Both the position numbers and the translations under genes were made by a program. From Prorocentrum cordatum (taxonomy: Eukaryota; Sar; Dinophyceae; Prorocentrales; Prorocentraceae), in assembly GCA_963575745.1 (NCBI GenBank), contig CAUYUJ010019082.1:62001-126000 (forward strand): a DNA stretch of 64,000 nt. Reading direction: 5' to 3'. Shown piece after piece: positions 29,075 through 41,769 of the stretch (the stretch's first letter is position 1; each line of letters begins with the position of its first letter). The notes under the pieces are model-generated. The model saw only the letters and a program-made list of their open reading frames with translations. It did not search any database and was not told where the DNA came from.

Positions 29075-30999
29075 AAACATGATCGACCCACGAACCCGGA
29101 AAGGAATACAGAAATGTAAGGGATTGCAACATTTCAAAGACACCTGATTGGGCGACGGGCACATGCAATGCTGAATGTATCGATGATGATGTACTGTGCC
29201 GAGGGCTGTGCTGTGCTACGCCGAGCTGAACTGCGATGTGCCATGCCGCGATTGTGCTCTATATAGCGTTGTGGATCGAGTCCTCCCTGGCATCCGAGTC
29301 CTCACCGAACTGATCTGGAGCGTAGCTCGAGCTGCCTGAGCAGATGGTAGCTGCCCCAGAACTAATCGACAGAGGGAACATGCCAGGAGGACGCGCCGCG
29401 GAACGTCCCAAGGGACGCGCCAGGCGACGTGCCAGGGGACGTGCCATGGGGACGCACCGCGGGACGTGCCATGGGCACGCACAGCGGGACGTGCCAATGG
29501 ACGTGCCGAGGGACGTGCCAGGGGACGCGCCGCGCGACGTGCCAGGTGGACTCGCCACGGAACGCGCCAAGGAACGTGCCAAGGTGCATAGTTGAGTGTA
29601 TCGATCTTGATGTACCGTGCCGACGGCTGTGCTGTGCTGGGCCGTGCTGAACTGCGATGTGCCATGCCGCGATTGTGCTCTAGATAGCGTTGTGAATCGA
29701 GTCCTCCCTGGCATCCGAGTACTCACCGAACTGATATGGAGCGTAAGCTCGAGCTGCCTGAGCAGATGGTAGCTGCCCCAGAACTTATCGACTGAGGGAG
29801 CATGCCAAGAGGACGCGCCGCGGAACGTCCCAAGGGACGCGCCAGGCGACGTGCCAGGGGACGTGCCATGGGCACGCACCGCGGGACGTGCCAAGGGGAC
29901 GCGCTACGGAACGTGCCAATGGACGTGCACCGCGCGACGTGCCAGGGGGACTCGCCACGGGACGCTCCGCGTAACGTGCCAGGCAACATGCCAGGCTGCA
30001 ATGCTAAGGGTATCGATATTGATGTACCGTGCCGAGGGCTGTGCTGTGCCTGGGCGACCTGGACACGTGAAAACACCCGTTTCGCTCAAGACGTTGTCAG
30101 CACATCCTCATGCTAGACATCCACCTGGGCAACCTGGACACGTGCAAACAAGCGTCTCGCTCGAGACATCCTCAACAAATGCTCATGCTAGACATCCGCC
30201 TGGGCGACCTGGACACGTGAAAACAAGCATCTGGTTCGAGACATCCCCAACAAATCCTCATGCTAGACATCTGTCTGAGCCACCTGGAGGCGTGAAACCA
30301 AGCGTCTCGCTCGAGACATCCTCAAAGGAAAAATATGGAGTGAAAAGAAGAAGTGAACAACAAAAAGCAGAAAAAATATCAAAAAAAACAAAAAAAGTTG
30401 GACAATAAACAAAGAAAGGACAAGAGCCAAACAAATTAAATAAGAGAAAGAAAAGTTAAACTGAGGAAAAAAAGAAGCGAAAAAAGAAGCGAGAAAACAT
30501 ATCAGATGAATACAATATGAAATAAAAAAGAGAAAGGGGCCGAAACGAAAGAAAAAGAAGGATCACATAAAAGTAAAGAGGATAAGAAAAAAAAGTCAGT
30601 AAAGCGAACAATAAAAAGAGGTAGAAGAACACAAAAAAAACAACACTTCATCCTCAAGAATCAACGGACAGAAAAAACACGATGGACAGAAAGAGAGAAA
30701 AACGAAAAACCTTTGAGCACGTGAAAACAAGCAATCCACTTGAGAGATCCTCAGAATTCAGGTCCCCAGGAGAGGACCATCTATAACACAAAACAAGCGT
30801 TTCGCTCGAGATATCCTCAACACATTCTGAAAACCGAGCGTTTCGCTCGAGACATCCTCAAATCTTAATTCGCCGGCCCTCTTCCCACTCGTTATTTTTC
30901 GCAAAAGAAATCCGCCGGCCCTCTTCCCGTCAGATCCGGGGGTAAACAGCTAAGAGAAATAAAAGAGAACCCTGGGCCTGCGCCCTTTCCGGGAAAAAC
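29075..30999 (+). mobile_element. Family-B element B3, head to tail
   Basis: The most complete family-B copy. Head (AACATGATCGACCCACGAAC), two ~422-bp internal units (AGCTCGAG at 29324 and 29746) with the ~12-bp GACGTGCCA tandem, four ~74-bp CTCGAG-box units (30050-30330), an A-rich stretch (30330-30720), then GAATTCAGGTCCCCAGGAGA, two more boxes, CGCCGGCCCTCTTCCC and the CCCTTTCCGGGAA tail. No coding region seen. Confidence 0.75.
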
Positions 31000-31328
31000 G
31001 GCCCTCTCCCTCACGAAGACGTGCATGTTTGGCACACTCGCCTTTTTCGTCTTCACAATTTCTAAGACTGCTCAAAGGATCCTCAAAATCTTCACAAAAA
31101 CGGCCGATGATGCGCCCAAGAAGGATCCAAGCCGGCCCACGAGGGCCCCGAGACGACTCCAGATGCCCCGCTCCAGATGCCTCCAAGACGACCCAAGAGA
31201 GCCCCAAGAGAGCCCAAAAGGGGGAATACGACCTGATATTTCGAGTCGTTCCCCATGGCCCCAAGAGCTACCCAGGGGCCCCTGATGCGCCCGCAAAAGG
31301 CCCCAAGAGGCCTCCAAGACGCCCCCCT
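31000..31328. repeat. CCAAGAGG-type repeat tract
   Basis: Degenerate CCCAAGAGG and GACCCAAGAG words between elements B3 and A4. Confidence 0.5.
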
Positions 31329-32940
31329 AACATGATGGACCCACGAACCCGGAAAGGGATATAGACATGCGCAGCATGGTCACGTTTTCACGATACCCAA
31401 CTGGGCGACATCTCACAAAACATCCCACGAGACACCCCGCGAAACATCCCACGAGACACCTCGCGAAACATTCCACGAGACACCTCGCGAAACGTTCCAC
31501 GAGACACCCCGCGAAACATTCCACGAGACACCCCACGAAACATTCCACGATACACCCCACGAAACATTCCACGAGACACCCCACGAAACATTCCACGGGG
31601 GTGCGACTGGGTGTGGTCGTGCTGGGGTGTGGTCGTGCTGGGGTGTGGTCGTGCTGGGGGGGTGGTCGTGCTGGGGGGTGGTCATGCTGGGGCGTGATCG
31701 TGCTGGGGCATGGTCGTGCTGGGGCGTGGTCGTGCTGGGGTGTGGTCGTGCTGTGGTGAGGTCGTGCTGGGGTGTGGTCGTGCTGGGGGGTGGTCGTGCT
31801 GGGGGGTGGTCGTGCTGGGGGGGTGGTCGTGCTGGGAGGTGGTCGTGCTGGGGAGTGGTCGTGCTGGGGAGTGGTCGTGCTGGGGCGTGATCGTGCTGGG
31901 GTGTGGTCGTGCTGTGGTGAGGTCGTGCTGGGGTGTGGTCGTGCTGGGGTGTGGTCTTGCTGGGGTGGGGCCGTGCTGGGGTGGGGTCGTGCTGGGGTGG
32001 GGTCCTGCTGGGGTGTGGTCGTGCTGGGGTGTGGTCGTGCTGGGGTGGGGCCGTGCTGGGGTGGGGTCGTGCTGGGGTGTGGTCGTTCTGGGGTGTGATC
32101 GTGCTGGGGTGTGGTCGTGTTAGGGTGGGGTCGTGCTGGGGTGGGGTCGTGCTGGGGTGTGGTCGTGCTGGGGAGTGGTCGTGCTGGGGTGTGGTCGTGC
32201 TGGGGGGTGGTCGTGCTGGGGGGTGGTCGTGCTGGGGGGGTAGACGTGCTGGGGGGTGGTCGTGCTGGGGCGTGGTCGTGCTGGGGCGTGGTCGTGCTGG
32301 GGCGTGATCGTGCTGGGGTGTGGTCGTGCTGTGGTGAGGTCGTGCTGGGGTGTGGTCGTGCTGGGGTGTGGTCTTGCTGGGGTGGGGCCGTGCTGGGGTG
32401 GGGTCGTGCTGGGGTGTGGTCGTGCTGGGGTGGTCCGCACCCTGTGATTTATCGATCGGGTCGTGCTGGGGTGTGGTCGTGCTGGGGTGTGGTCGTTCTG
32501 GGGTGTGATCGTGCTGGGGTGTGGTCGTGCTAGGGTGGGGTCGTGCTGGGGTGGGGTCGTGCTGGGGTGTGGTCGTGCTGGGGAGTGGTCGTGCTGGGGT
32601 GTGGTCGTGCTGGGGGGTGGTCGTGCTGCGGGGTGGTCGTGCTGGGGGGGTGGTCGTGCTGGGAGGTGGTCCTCAGAATTCAGGTCCCCAAAGAGGACAA
32701 TCTATAACACAAAACAAGCGTTTCGCTCGAGACATCCTCACCATTTTCTGAAAAACAAGCGTTTCGCTCGAGACATCCTCAAATTTTAATTCGCCGGCAA
32801 TTCGCCGGCCTCCTTCAACCTCGTTATTTATCAGGGAAAAAATTCGCCGGCAATTCGCCGGCCTCCTTCAAGCAGGCACCGGGGGATTAAGTTTACAAAC
32901 TAAAAGAGAACCCTGGGCCCGCGCCCTTTCCGGGAAAAAC
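31329..32940 (+). mobile_element. Family-A element A4
   Basis: Head nearly identical to A2, 24-bp array at 31411-31600, 16-bp array at 31612-32670 interrupted once by TGTGATTTATCGATCGGG near 32441, GAATTCAGGTCCCC, two CTCGAG boxes, two AATTCGCCGGC pairs, tail to 32940. Confidence 0.85.
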
Positions 32941-33127
32941 CCCCCAAGAGACCTCGAAGAGGCCCCCCAAAACATCCGAAATGCACCCAAGAGCCCTCCC
33001 AAGCGGCCCCCGAGAGGCACCCCAAGAGATCCTCATGTTCATCCGAAAGCCTCCTGACCCCAACCTAATCACGGTGGCAAATATGCCGCTCTTGGCATCA
33101 TCTCCGATTGTGTGTCGGAATGTGGAC
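32941..33127. repeat. CCAAGAGG-type spacer between family-A copies
   Basis: CCCCAAGAG words, then a short unique stretch up to the next head. Confidence 0.45.
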
Positions 33128-33939
33128 AACATGATGGACCCACGAACCCGGAAAGGGATATAGACATGCGCAGCATGGTCACGTTTTCACGATACCCAAC
33201 TGGGCGACACCTCACAAAACATCCCACGAGACACCCCGCGAAACATCCCACGAGACACCTCGCGAAACATTCCACGAGACACCTCGCGAAACGTTCCACG
33301 AGACACCCCGCGAAACATTCACGAGACACCCCACGAAACATTCCACGAGACACCCCACGAAACATTCCACGAGACACCCCACGAAACATTCCACGGGGGT
33401 GCGACTGGGTGTGGTCGTGCTGGGGTGTGGTCTTGCTGGGGTGTGGTCGTGCTGGGGGGGTGGTCGTGCTGGGGGGTGGTCGTGCTGGGGCGTGGTCGTG
33501 TTTTCACGCTTGTTCCACTCTAGGGCGAAATGGGCCCACGTGTTTTCACGCTTGTTCCACTCTGGGGCGAAATGGGCCCACGTGTTTTCATTACGTAAAA
33601 ACACACGGATTCGTCCCCCTGGAGAGGGCGAATCTATAGGCACATACGTAACAAAACAAGCGTTTCGCTCGAGACATCCTCGGCACACTCTGCGGAGCAA
33701 GCGTTTCGCTCGAGACATCCTCAACGCACGAAAAAGTGGCCCGCACCCTGAGATTCATCGATCGGGATTTCAAAAACAAGCGTTTCGCCTGAGACATCCT
33801 CAAATTTTAATCCGCCGGCCTCCTTCGACCTCGATATTTATCAGGGAAAGAATCCGCCGGCCTCCTTCAAGTTGGGCACGGAGACATTGTTTACATAGGA
33901 AAAGAGAACCCTGGGCCTATGCCCTTTCCGGGAAAAACG
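33128..33939 (+). mobile_element. Family-A element A5, short array
   Basis: Complete head, a 24-bp array and a tail, but only about six 16-bp units (33412-33505). After them a 42-bp word with TTTTCACGCTTGTTCCACTC is duplicated (33510-33595). Three CTCGAG boxes precede the tail. Confidence 0.8.
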
Positions 33940-34607
33940 TGAGTTGTTCTGGCAGATCATGGGGAAGACAAACCGACCCGACTGACTGACACAGGCCAGC
34001 TCCCCAGCGTGCGTAATTTAGGAGCCGCCATTTGCAGCACCTGCACGTGGATGAACCACTGCGCGATCATAGCTGACACGCTCATGATCGAGGCGTCCTC
34101 TGCGGAATCACCGCTGAAGGCAGCAAGCAATTAGTTGAGCAACATAACGCAGTGTGACAAGGCAGACCCCCTCCCGAACACAAATCAAGGACATGTGTCA
34201 AGTTCCTTCTTCCACCCAAGCAACAATAATTTTGGGCGGGGGCGTATTTCTGCATACGCTGCCCCCTTCGGGGGCGCCAGGCTGTCAGCCTCCCTGCTGG
34301 ACTGCTGTCTTGCTGGTGTATGTTGTTGTTGCTGTTTGTGTTCTCTCTTGTTTTGTTCTTTCGTCTCGCACCTCTGGTTCATCTAGCCACATCTACTGCT
34401 TACTAGTGGGACCCGCGGTGTCAAAGGACGCCTTCGGGGGGATCTCAGGCCCCTGGTCGCTCTGAGCCGCCCCAGAACTCCCATAGGGGTGCCACTGCGC
34501 GGCGAACAAGGCACCACTCCGCTGCACCCACGAAGGGCGCAAGAAAGCAAGAACACATGTTGTTTGGCAGCATCCAGAAGGACGAGGGGAGCCATAACAA
34601 TCGCCAA
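33940..34607. other. No gene recognised
   Basis: Contains GCCCC-CTTCG-GGGGC (34261-34275), a GC hairpin like the one in family D. No coding support. Confidence 0.45.
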
Positions 34608-35698
34608 CAACATGATGGACCCACGAACCCGGAAAGGGATAAAGACATGTGCAGCATGGTCTCGTTTTCACGATACCCAACTGGGCGACATCCTCACGAA
34701 ACATCCCACGAAGACACCGCCGCGAAACTCCACGATACGCCTCACGAAACATTCCGACGAGACACCTCGGCGAAACATTCCACGAGACACCCCGTGAAAC
34801 ATTCCACGAGACACCCACACCAGGACAACCACTCAACCAGGCCTCCACGAAACATTCCACGGGTCGTGCGACTGGGTGTGGTCGTTGCTGGGGTGGTGGT
34901 CGTGCTGGGGTGGTGGTCGTGCTGGGGAGTGGTACGGGCTGGGGTGTGTCGTGCTGGGGGTGGTCGTGATGGGGGGTTGGTCGTGCTGGGGGGGTGGTCG
35001 TGCTGGGGGGGTGGTCCGTGCTGGGGCGTGGTCGTGCTGTGGTGGCCGTGGTCGTGCTGGGGCGTGGTCGTGCTGGGTGTTGTCGTGCTGTGGTGAGGTC
35101 GTGCTGGGGTGTGGTCGTGCTGGGGTGTGGTCTTGCTGGGGTAGGGTCGTGCTGGGTCGGGTCGTGCTGGGGTGTGGTCGTGCTGGGGTATGGTCGTGCT
35201 GGGGTGGGGTCGTGCTGGGGTGGGGTCGTGCTGGGTCTGGTCGTGCTGGGGTGTGGTCGTGCTGGGGTATGGTCGTGCTAGGGTGGGGTCGTGCATTTCG
35301 CTCGAGACATCCTGCCAAAATTCCAGGAAATCGTACAAAAACAAACGAATTAGTCGAGACATCATCGAATTTCCTTCGCGCGGGGCGCTTTTCCGCGTCG
35401 CGGTCGGCTCTGCAAAACAAGCGTTTCGCTCGAGACATCCTCGGCAAACTCTGCGGAGCAAGCGTTTCGCTCGAGACCTCCTCAACACACGAAAAAGTGG
35501 CCCGCACCCTGTGATTTATCGATCGGGATTTCAAAAACAAGCGTTTCGCTCGAGACATCCTCAAATTTTAATTCGCCGGCCTCCTTCGACCTCGTTATTT
35601 ATCAGGGAAAATATTCGCCGGCCTCCCTCAAGTTGGCACCGGGGGACAGGTTTACCTACTAAAAGAGAACCCTGGGCCCCGCCCTATCCGGGAAAAAA
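34608..35698 (+). mobile_element. Family-A element A6
   Basis: Head, degenerate 24-bp array, 16-bp array at 34875-35293, a variant box followed by TCGTACAAAAACAAACGAAT, three CTCGAG boxes and the tail. The tail touches the head of A7 with only an A-rich link. Confidence 0.8.
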
Positions 35699-36788
35699 CC
35701 TGATTGACCCCCGAACCCTGAAAGGGATCAATACATGTGCAGCATGGTCCGTTTTCACGATACCCCACTGTTGCGACATTCTCACGAAACATCCCACGAG
35801 ACACCCCGCGAAACATCCCACGAGACACCTCACGAAACATTCCACTAGACACCTCACGAAACATTCCACTAGACACCGCCGTGAAAACATTCCTCCACGA
35901 GACCCCCACGAACAGGCAACCACTCACCAGCACACCCGAACGCACAAGACATTTCCACGGGGTGGCGACTGGGTGTGGTCTGTGCTGGTGTGTGGTAGTG
36001 CTGGGGTGTGGTCGTGCTGGGAGTGTCCGTGCTGGGTGCGGGGGGTGGTCGTGCCTGGGTGTGTCAGGGGTGGGGTGGTCGTGCTGGGGCGTTGTCGTGC
36101 TGGGGCGTGGTCGTGCTGGGGCGTGGTCGTGCTGGGGCGTGGTCGTGCTGGGGCGTGGTCGTGCTGGGGTGTGGTCGTGCTGTGGTGAGGTCGTGCTGGG
36201 GTGTGGTCGTGCTGGGGTGTGGTCTGGCTGGGGTAGGGTCGTGCTGGGGTCGGGTCGTGCTGGGGTGTGGTCGTGCTGGGGTATGGTCGTGCTGGGGTGG
36301 GGTCGTGCTGGGGTGGGGTCGTGCTGTGGTCTGGTCGTGCTGGGGTGTGGTCGTGCTGGGGTATGGTCGTGCTAGGGTGGGGGCGTGCATTTCTCTCGAG
36401 ACATCCTGCCAAAATTCCAGGAAATCGTACAAAAACAAACGAATTAGTCGAGACATCATCGAAATTCCTTTGCGCGGGGCGCTTTTCCGCGTCGCGGTCG
36501 GCTCTGCAAAACAAGCGTTTCGCTCGAGACATCCTCGGCAAACTCTGCGGAGCAAGCGTTTCGCTCGAGACATCCTCAACACACGAAAAGTGGCCCGCAC
36601 CCTGTGATTTATCGATCGGGATTTCAAAAACAAGCGTTTCGCTCGAGACATCCTCAAATTTTAATTCGCCGGCCTCCTTCGACCTCGATATTATCAGGGA
36701 AAAAATTCGCCGGCCTCCTTCAAGTTGGCACCAGGGGACAGGTTTACCTACTAATAAGAGAACCCTGGCCCCATTCCCTTTCCGTGAA
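35697..36788 (+). mobile_element. Family-A element A7, head-to-tail with A6 and A8
   Basis: A diverged head (TGATTGACCCCCGAACCCTG), 24-bp array, 16-bp array at 35973-36387, then a right half nearly identical to that of A6, ending in TTTCCGTGAACATG, where the A8 head begins. Confidence 0.8.
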
Positions 36789-37911
36789 CATGATGGACCC
36801 ACGAACCCGAAAGGGATATAGACATGTGGAGCATGGACACGTTTTCACGATACCCAACTGGGCAACACCTCACGAAACATCCCACGAGACACTTCACGAA
36901 ACATCCCACGAGACACCCCACGAAACATTCCACGAGACACCTCACGAAACATTCCACGAGACACCCCGCGAAACATTCCACGAGACACCCACGAAACATT
37001 CCACGACGACAGGCAACCACTCAACCAGGCGGTGTGGTCGTGCTGGGGAGTGGTCGGTGCTGGGGTGTGGTCGTGCTGGTGTGTGTATCGTTCTGGTGGG
37101 GTGTCGTGCTGGGGGTGGTCCCGTGCTGGGGGGTGGTTCCGTGCTGGGGGGTGGTCGTGTGGGGCGTGCGGTCGGGGCGTGGTCGTGCTGGGGTGTGGTC
37201 GTGCTGTGGTGCGTGGTCGTGCTGGGGTGTGGGCGTGGGTGTCGTGCTGGGTGGGGTCCTGCTGGGTGGTGGTCGTGCTGTGGGTGTGGTCGTGCTGTGG
37301 GTGGGGTCGTGGCTTGGGGGGGTCGTGCTGGGTGTGGTCGTTCTGGGGTGTGATCGTGCTGGGGTGTGGTCGTGCTGGGGTGGGGTCGTGCTGGGGTGGG
37401 GTCGTGCTGGGGTGTGGTCGTGCTGGGGTGTGGTCGTGCTGGGGTGGGGTCGTGGGGTGGGGTCGTGCTGGGGTGGGGTCGTGCTGGGGTGTGGTCGTGC
37501 TGGGGTGGTCCGCACCCTGTGATTTATCGATCGGGTCGTGCTGGGGTGTGGTCGTGCTGGTGCTGGGGTGTGGTCGTGCTGGGGTGTGGTCGTGCTGGGG
37601 TGTGGTCGTGCTGGGGTGTGGTCGTGCTGGGGTGTGGTCGTGCTGGGGCGTGGTCGTGCTGGGCGTGGTCGTGCTGGGGTGTGGTCATGCTGGGGGTGTG
37701 GTCGTGCTGAGGTGTCCCGCACCCTGTGATTTATCGATCGGGACTTCAAAAACAAGCGTTTCGCCTGAGACATCCTCAAATTTTAATCCGCCGGCCTCCT
37801 TCGACCTCGATACTTATCAGGGAAAGAATCCGCCGGCCTCCTTCAAGTTGGGCACCGGGGACATGTTTACATAGGAAAAGAGAACCCTGGGCCCACGCCC
37901 TTTCCGGGAAC
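36786..37911 (+). mobile_element. Family-A element A8
   Basis: Head shares its first bases with the end of A7. 24-bp array at 36870-37010 ends with GGCAACCACTCAACCAGGCG, as in A1, A9 and A10. 16-bp array at 37031-37715 with two TGTGATTTATCGATCGGG interruptions, one CTCGAG-type box, tail ending GGGAACATG. Confidence 0.8.
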
Positions 37912-39259
37912 ATGTTCCCTGTTCGGCCCGGCCCGTTGTACGCTAACTATCATCCTCTCCCTCTTCCTCCCTCCCCCGTCGCATCCCTCCTCGGGCTCCT
38001 CAGCGTGGCCCAGGGAAGGGCTGAGAGGAAGCGCAAGCCAAGGCTGGCGGCACCCATGGCTGATTGCGGATAAAACCGACACTGGCGCTGGCTCTGCCAA
38101 AGGCAAGCGGGGCTGGGCAGGGGCCAGCACGGGCCAGAGGTGCAGACCAGCGTTGGCAGCACCCAGTGCCCACAATTTTTTTGTAAGTACACTGAGCCCT
38201 TCCCCCATAACACTCTCAAGGATCGCCAGAGGGTGTTGCGCTCAGGGGCCTAACCAAGAGTGGCCACCATTGAATCCAACTTTGTTGTGCGACGGCACCC
38301 ACGCGCGCCAGAATTCTGTGGCGTCTTCTGGTCAACACCCAAACAGACTGGGCACGGGCACTTCGCCCGGGTCCACCCCGCCTCCCTTAGGAGCAGGCTT
38401 GGTTCACAAAAGCCAGCGCTCCCCATACCCATACCGAACCCATACCGAACCCGTATCTGGGAGGGCCTATGCCACTCTCCCCCGCGACGCTTTGATGACC
38501 GTAATTGCACTCGAAACAACATCCAGTTGAATGGTCCACTTGCCATTGGCGTAGCGAGCATGTTCAACGCAAGACGTGGGCCAGGCAGACAGTAGAGGGG
38601 CGACTCGAAGGGCGCGCCGAATCTCGAACTCGCCCTAATCCAACTCATGCTGGGTATAGTGCATCAAATTGTTTGGAGGACCCCAGGGCCAGCGAGGGTA
38701 CAGCCGAAGTCTTGCCAGACAGAGCCTTGCGTGCTTAACGACGACATGATGAAATACGAATGAAGCCCTGGCCCTTCCGAAACTCAAATGGTCCTCATTT
38801 CCACTTTGTGAGCGTACTCAGGCAAGGTCCATAATAAGCTTGGGGTTAGCGGTGTAAATCATCTACCGCAGAACGTATTGCTTTTGCCCCGCCTCTCTCA
38901 AACCAGAAACCGTGGGACATGAGAGTCATTCACCACGACGCAAATAGAACCACTTTCAGAAGAAGAAAAAGAAAGGACGAACATGAATGAGAGGCGCTCT
39001 CTGTCAAAGATTGGGGTCCGTGGGGAAATGGGTCCTGGAGCTCAAAGCTGTCCCCGTGACCGGCTTTTCATCCTGAACCGTTCCCGAAGCTCTAGGGAAG
39101 AGGGACACGGCAAAAAACCTTAGGACCCCATTCTCTCAAAACCCAATTACCACCATGGCGGAGGACTGAGAGATGCAGCTGCTTCCATGTACACCGCCGG
39201 GTGGGTCTTGCAGAACTCCAGCGACTCCTCCGGCGGTGCGCCCTTCGCCGAATGAGCAC
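37912..39259. other. No gene recognised
   Basis: No coding support or clear repeat. Confidence 0.4.
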
Positions 39260-39261
39260 AT

Positions 39262-39482
39262 GAAAGAGAACAGCGAATGACATCATGGCTCTGGTCGAAG
39301 ATAACAGAAACTGCACAAACGTAACTTTTGGAAATCCGCGCGGATGTCCCGAGTCGGCGCTGGACCCCTTCGAGCGCCAAGGGAGGTCCAATGCCGAGCC
39401 AAGACATCCGCGCGGACCTCCGAAAACTTGATCTGTGCAATTTGCTATCATTCGAATACTGGCTATGGGGCTCCCGTGCCAG
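39262..39482. repeat. Long imperfect inverted repeat
   Basis: The inner arms (TCCGCGCGGATGTC at 39338 and its complement at 39404) pair over about 32 bp with few mismatches around a short loop of CTTCGAGCGCCAAG. Weaker pairing extends outward to CGAATGA/TCATTCG for roughly 100 bp per arm. A related single arm with ATCCGCGCGGACCTCCGA lies at 47690. It could be a foldback or MITE-like element. Confidence 0.65.
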
Positions 39483-40525
39483 TGACCCAAGGATCTGGAA
39501 CCTCCGACGTGGACCTAGATGAACAACTGCCCCAAGGAAGGGACCGAGGCCTGTGAAGCCATGAATGAGCAACAAACCAATCCGTCGGAAGTCGGTGAAT
39601 GCGGGTGCGTGCCCACACGCCTCCAGAAGCCGCTTCAACTAGACTTTGCACACTGAGTCAGCAAGCCTGCCTCGGTTTTGAATGGTGGGCGGAAGTCGCT
39701 GTTTCAAATGCGAAAGGAGATGAGCACGATCTGCATACACGGCGGGACGGTCATTGGAAGCCTGTGGGCAGACTAGTGAACGGTCCAAATATTGGCCGAA
39801 CCCAGTCATATTTTCGCATATGGGATCCCTGGAGCTCTTGATCTCCACTTCCCCGAGTGGTTTGCAGAATGTACATCTGTCCTGGGCCCCGAGAATAGCC
39901 TGCGGAAGCCGAAATCTGATAGGCCACCATTGTAAACGTAGACTCGCCAAGGCGAAGAAAAAGAGAGCGACAGAGGTCTCGATCCACTGGGCCCGAAAAC
40001 GCATCCCACAATCCTCATATCAAGGAAGAACGCCGCGATCGTGTAATCAATTCATCGAGGGGATGGTGGAGCAGGAGGAGCACGAGGGAGCACCGCTGGA
40101 CCTGTCCAGGGGCAGCGTTTCGACCAAAATTTCGAAGGGAAGCCAGCCGTGGCGGCGGGAACTCCCAGAGGCATCCACGGCCTGGAAAGAGGGGGCGCCG
40201 CTGCCCGGCACAGGCACAGGATCGCTCAAGAGATGACCCAGCGAGGCCAAAATGTAGCTGCAACACGCTCCCCTAGAGGACTCCAGCGCAGAGGATGCAC
40301 ACCTCCAGAATGGAGGCTCGACCTATACATTCTGGAGGTTGCCCCCCCTTCGCTCTGACAGCGCGATGTCCATAAATACGCCTGGGCTGATCATGATCGT
40401 CAACGGCCACCAGAACGGTTGGGAGGTGAAACAAACCTGAGCAAGCGCATGCTGATTGGCACGCCCGCCTGGAAGCGTGTTTCTTCCCATCATGAAGGTC
40501 CTCACCCCAACGTTTTGAGTGTATT
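39483..40525. other. No gene recognised
   Basis: TACATTCTGGAGG and CCTCCAGAATG face each other at 40303-40340 as a small inverted repeat. No coding support. Confidence 0.4.
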
Positions 40526-40637
40526 TTTCCCGGAAAGGGCGCCGGCCCAGGGTTCTCTTTTAGCTGTTTACCCCCCGGTCCTGACGGGTCAAGCGCCGGC
40601 GAAATTATTTGCGATAAATAACGAGGTAAAGTGCTGA
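40526..40637 (-). mobile_element. Family-B tail fragment
   Basis: TTTTCCCGGAAAGGGCGCC, TTAGCTGTTTACCCCC and ATTATTTGCGATAAATAACG match the B3 tail in minus orientation. It abuts A9. Confidence 0.65.
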
Positions 40638-41769
40638 TTTTTTCCCGGAAAGGGCTGGGGCCCAGGGTTCTCTTTTAGTTTGTAAACAAGTCCCCCGGTG
40701 CCTGCTTGAAGGAGGCCGGCGAATTTTTTCCCTGATAAATAACGAGCCGGCGAATTGCCGGCGAATTTTTTCCCTGATAAATAACGAGCCGGCGAATTGC
40801 CGGCGAATTTTTTCCCTGATAAATGACGAGCCGGCGAATTAAAATTTGAGGAAAATTTGAGGATGTCTCGAGCGAAACGAATTAAAATTTGAGGATGTCT
40901 CGAGCGAAACGCTTGTTTTTGAGGCCGGCGAATTAAAATTTGAGGATGTCTCGAGCGAAACGCTTGTTTTTGAAATCCCGACCTCACCACACCCCAGCAC
41001 GACCACACCCCAGCACGACCTCACCACAGCACGACCACACCCCAGCACGACCACGCCCCAGCACGACCCCGCCCCAGCACGACCACGCCCCAGCACGACC
41101 CTACCCCAGCAAGACCACACCCCAGCACGACCACACCCCAGCACGACCTCCCACAGCACGACCACGCCCCAGCACGACCACGCCCCAGCACGACCACCCC
41201 CCAGCACGACCACACCCCAGCACGACCACCCCCCAGCACGACCACACCCCAGCACGACCACACCCCAGCACGACCACACCCCAGCACGACCACACCCTAG
41301 CAAGACCACACCCCAGCACGACCACACCCCAGCACGACCTCACCACAGCACGACCACACCCCAGCACGACCACGCCCCAGCACGACCACGCCCCAGCACG
41401 ACCACGCCCCAGCACAACCACCCCCCAGCACGACCACCCCCCCAGCACGACCACACCCCAGCACGACCACCCCCCAGCACGACCACACCCCAGCACGACC
41501 ACTCCCCAGCACGACCACACCGCCTTGGTTGAGTGGTTGCCTGTCGTCGTGGAATGTTTCGTGGGGTGTCTCGTGGAATGTTTCGCGGGGTGTCTCCTGG
41601 AATGTTTCGTGAGGTGTCTCGCGGAATGTTTCGTGAGGTGTCTCGTGGGATGTTTCGTGAGGTGTCTCGTGGGATGTTTCGTGAGGTGTTGCCCCGTTGG
41701 GTATCGTGAAAACGTGCCCATGCTCCACATGTCTATATCCCTTTCCGGGTTCGTGGGTCCATCATGTTT
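40638..41769 (-). mobile_element. Family-A element A9
   Basis: Minus orientation. Tail, three GCCGGCGAATT blocks, three CTCGAG boxes, 16-bp array at 40985-41520, 24-bp array, head ending ATCATGTT at 41768. Very close to A1 and A10 over its whole length. Confidence 0.85.
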
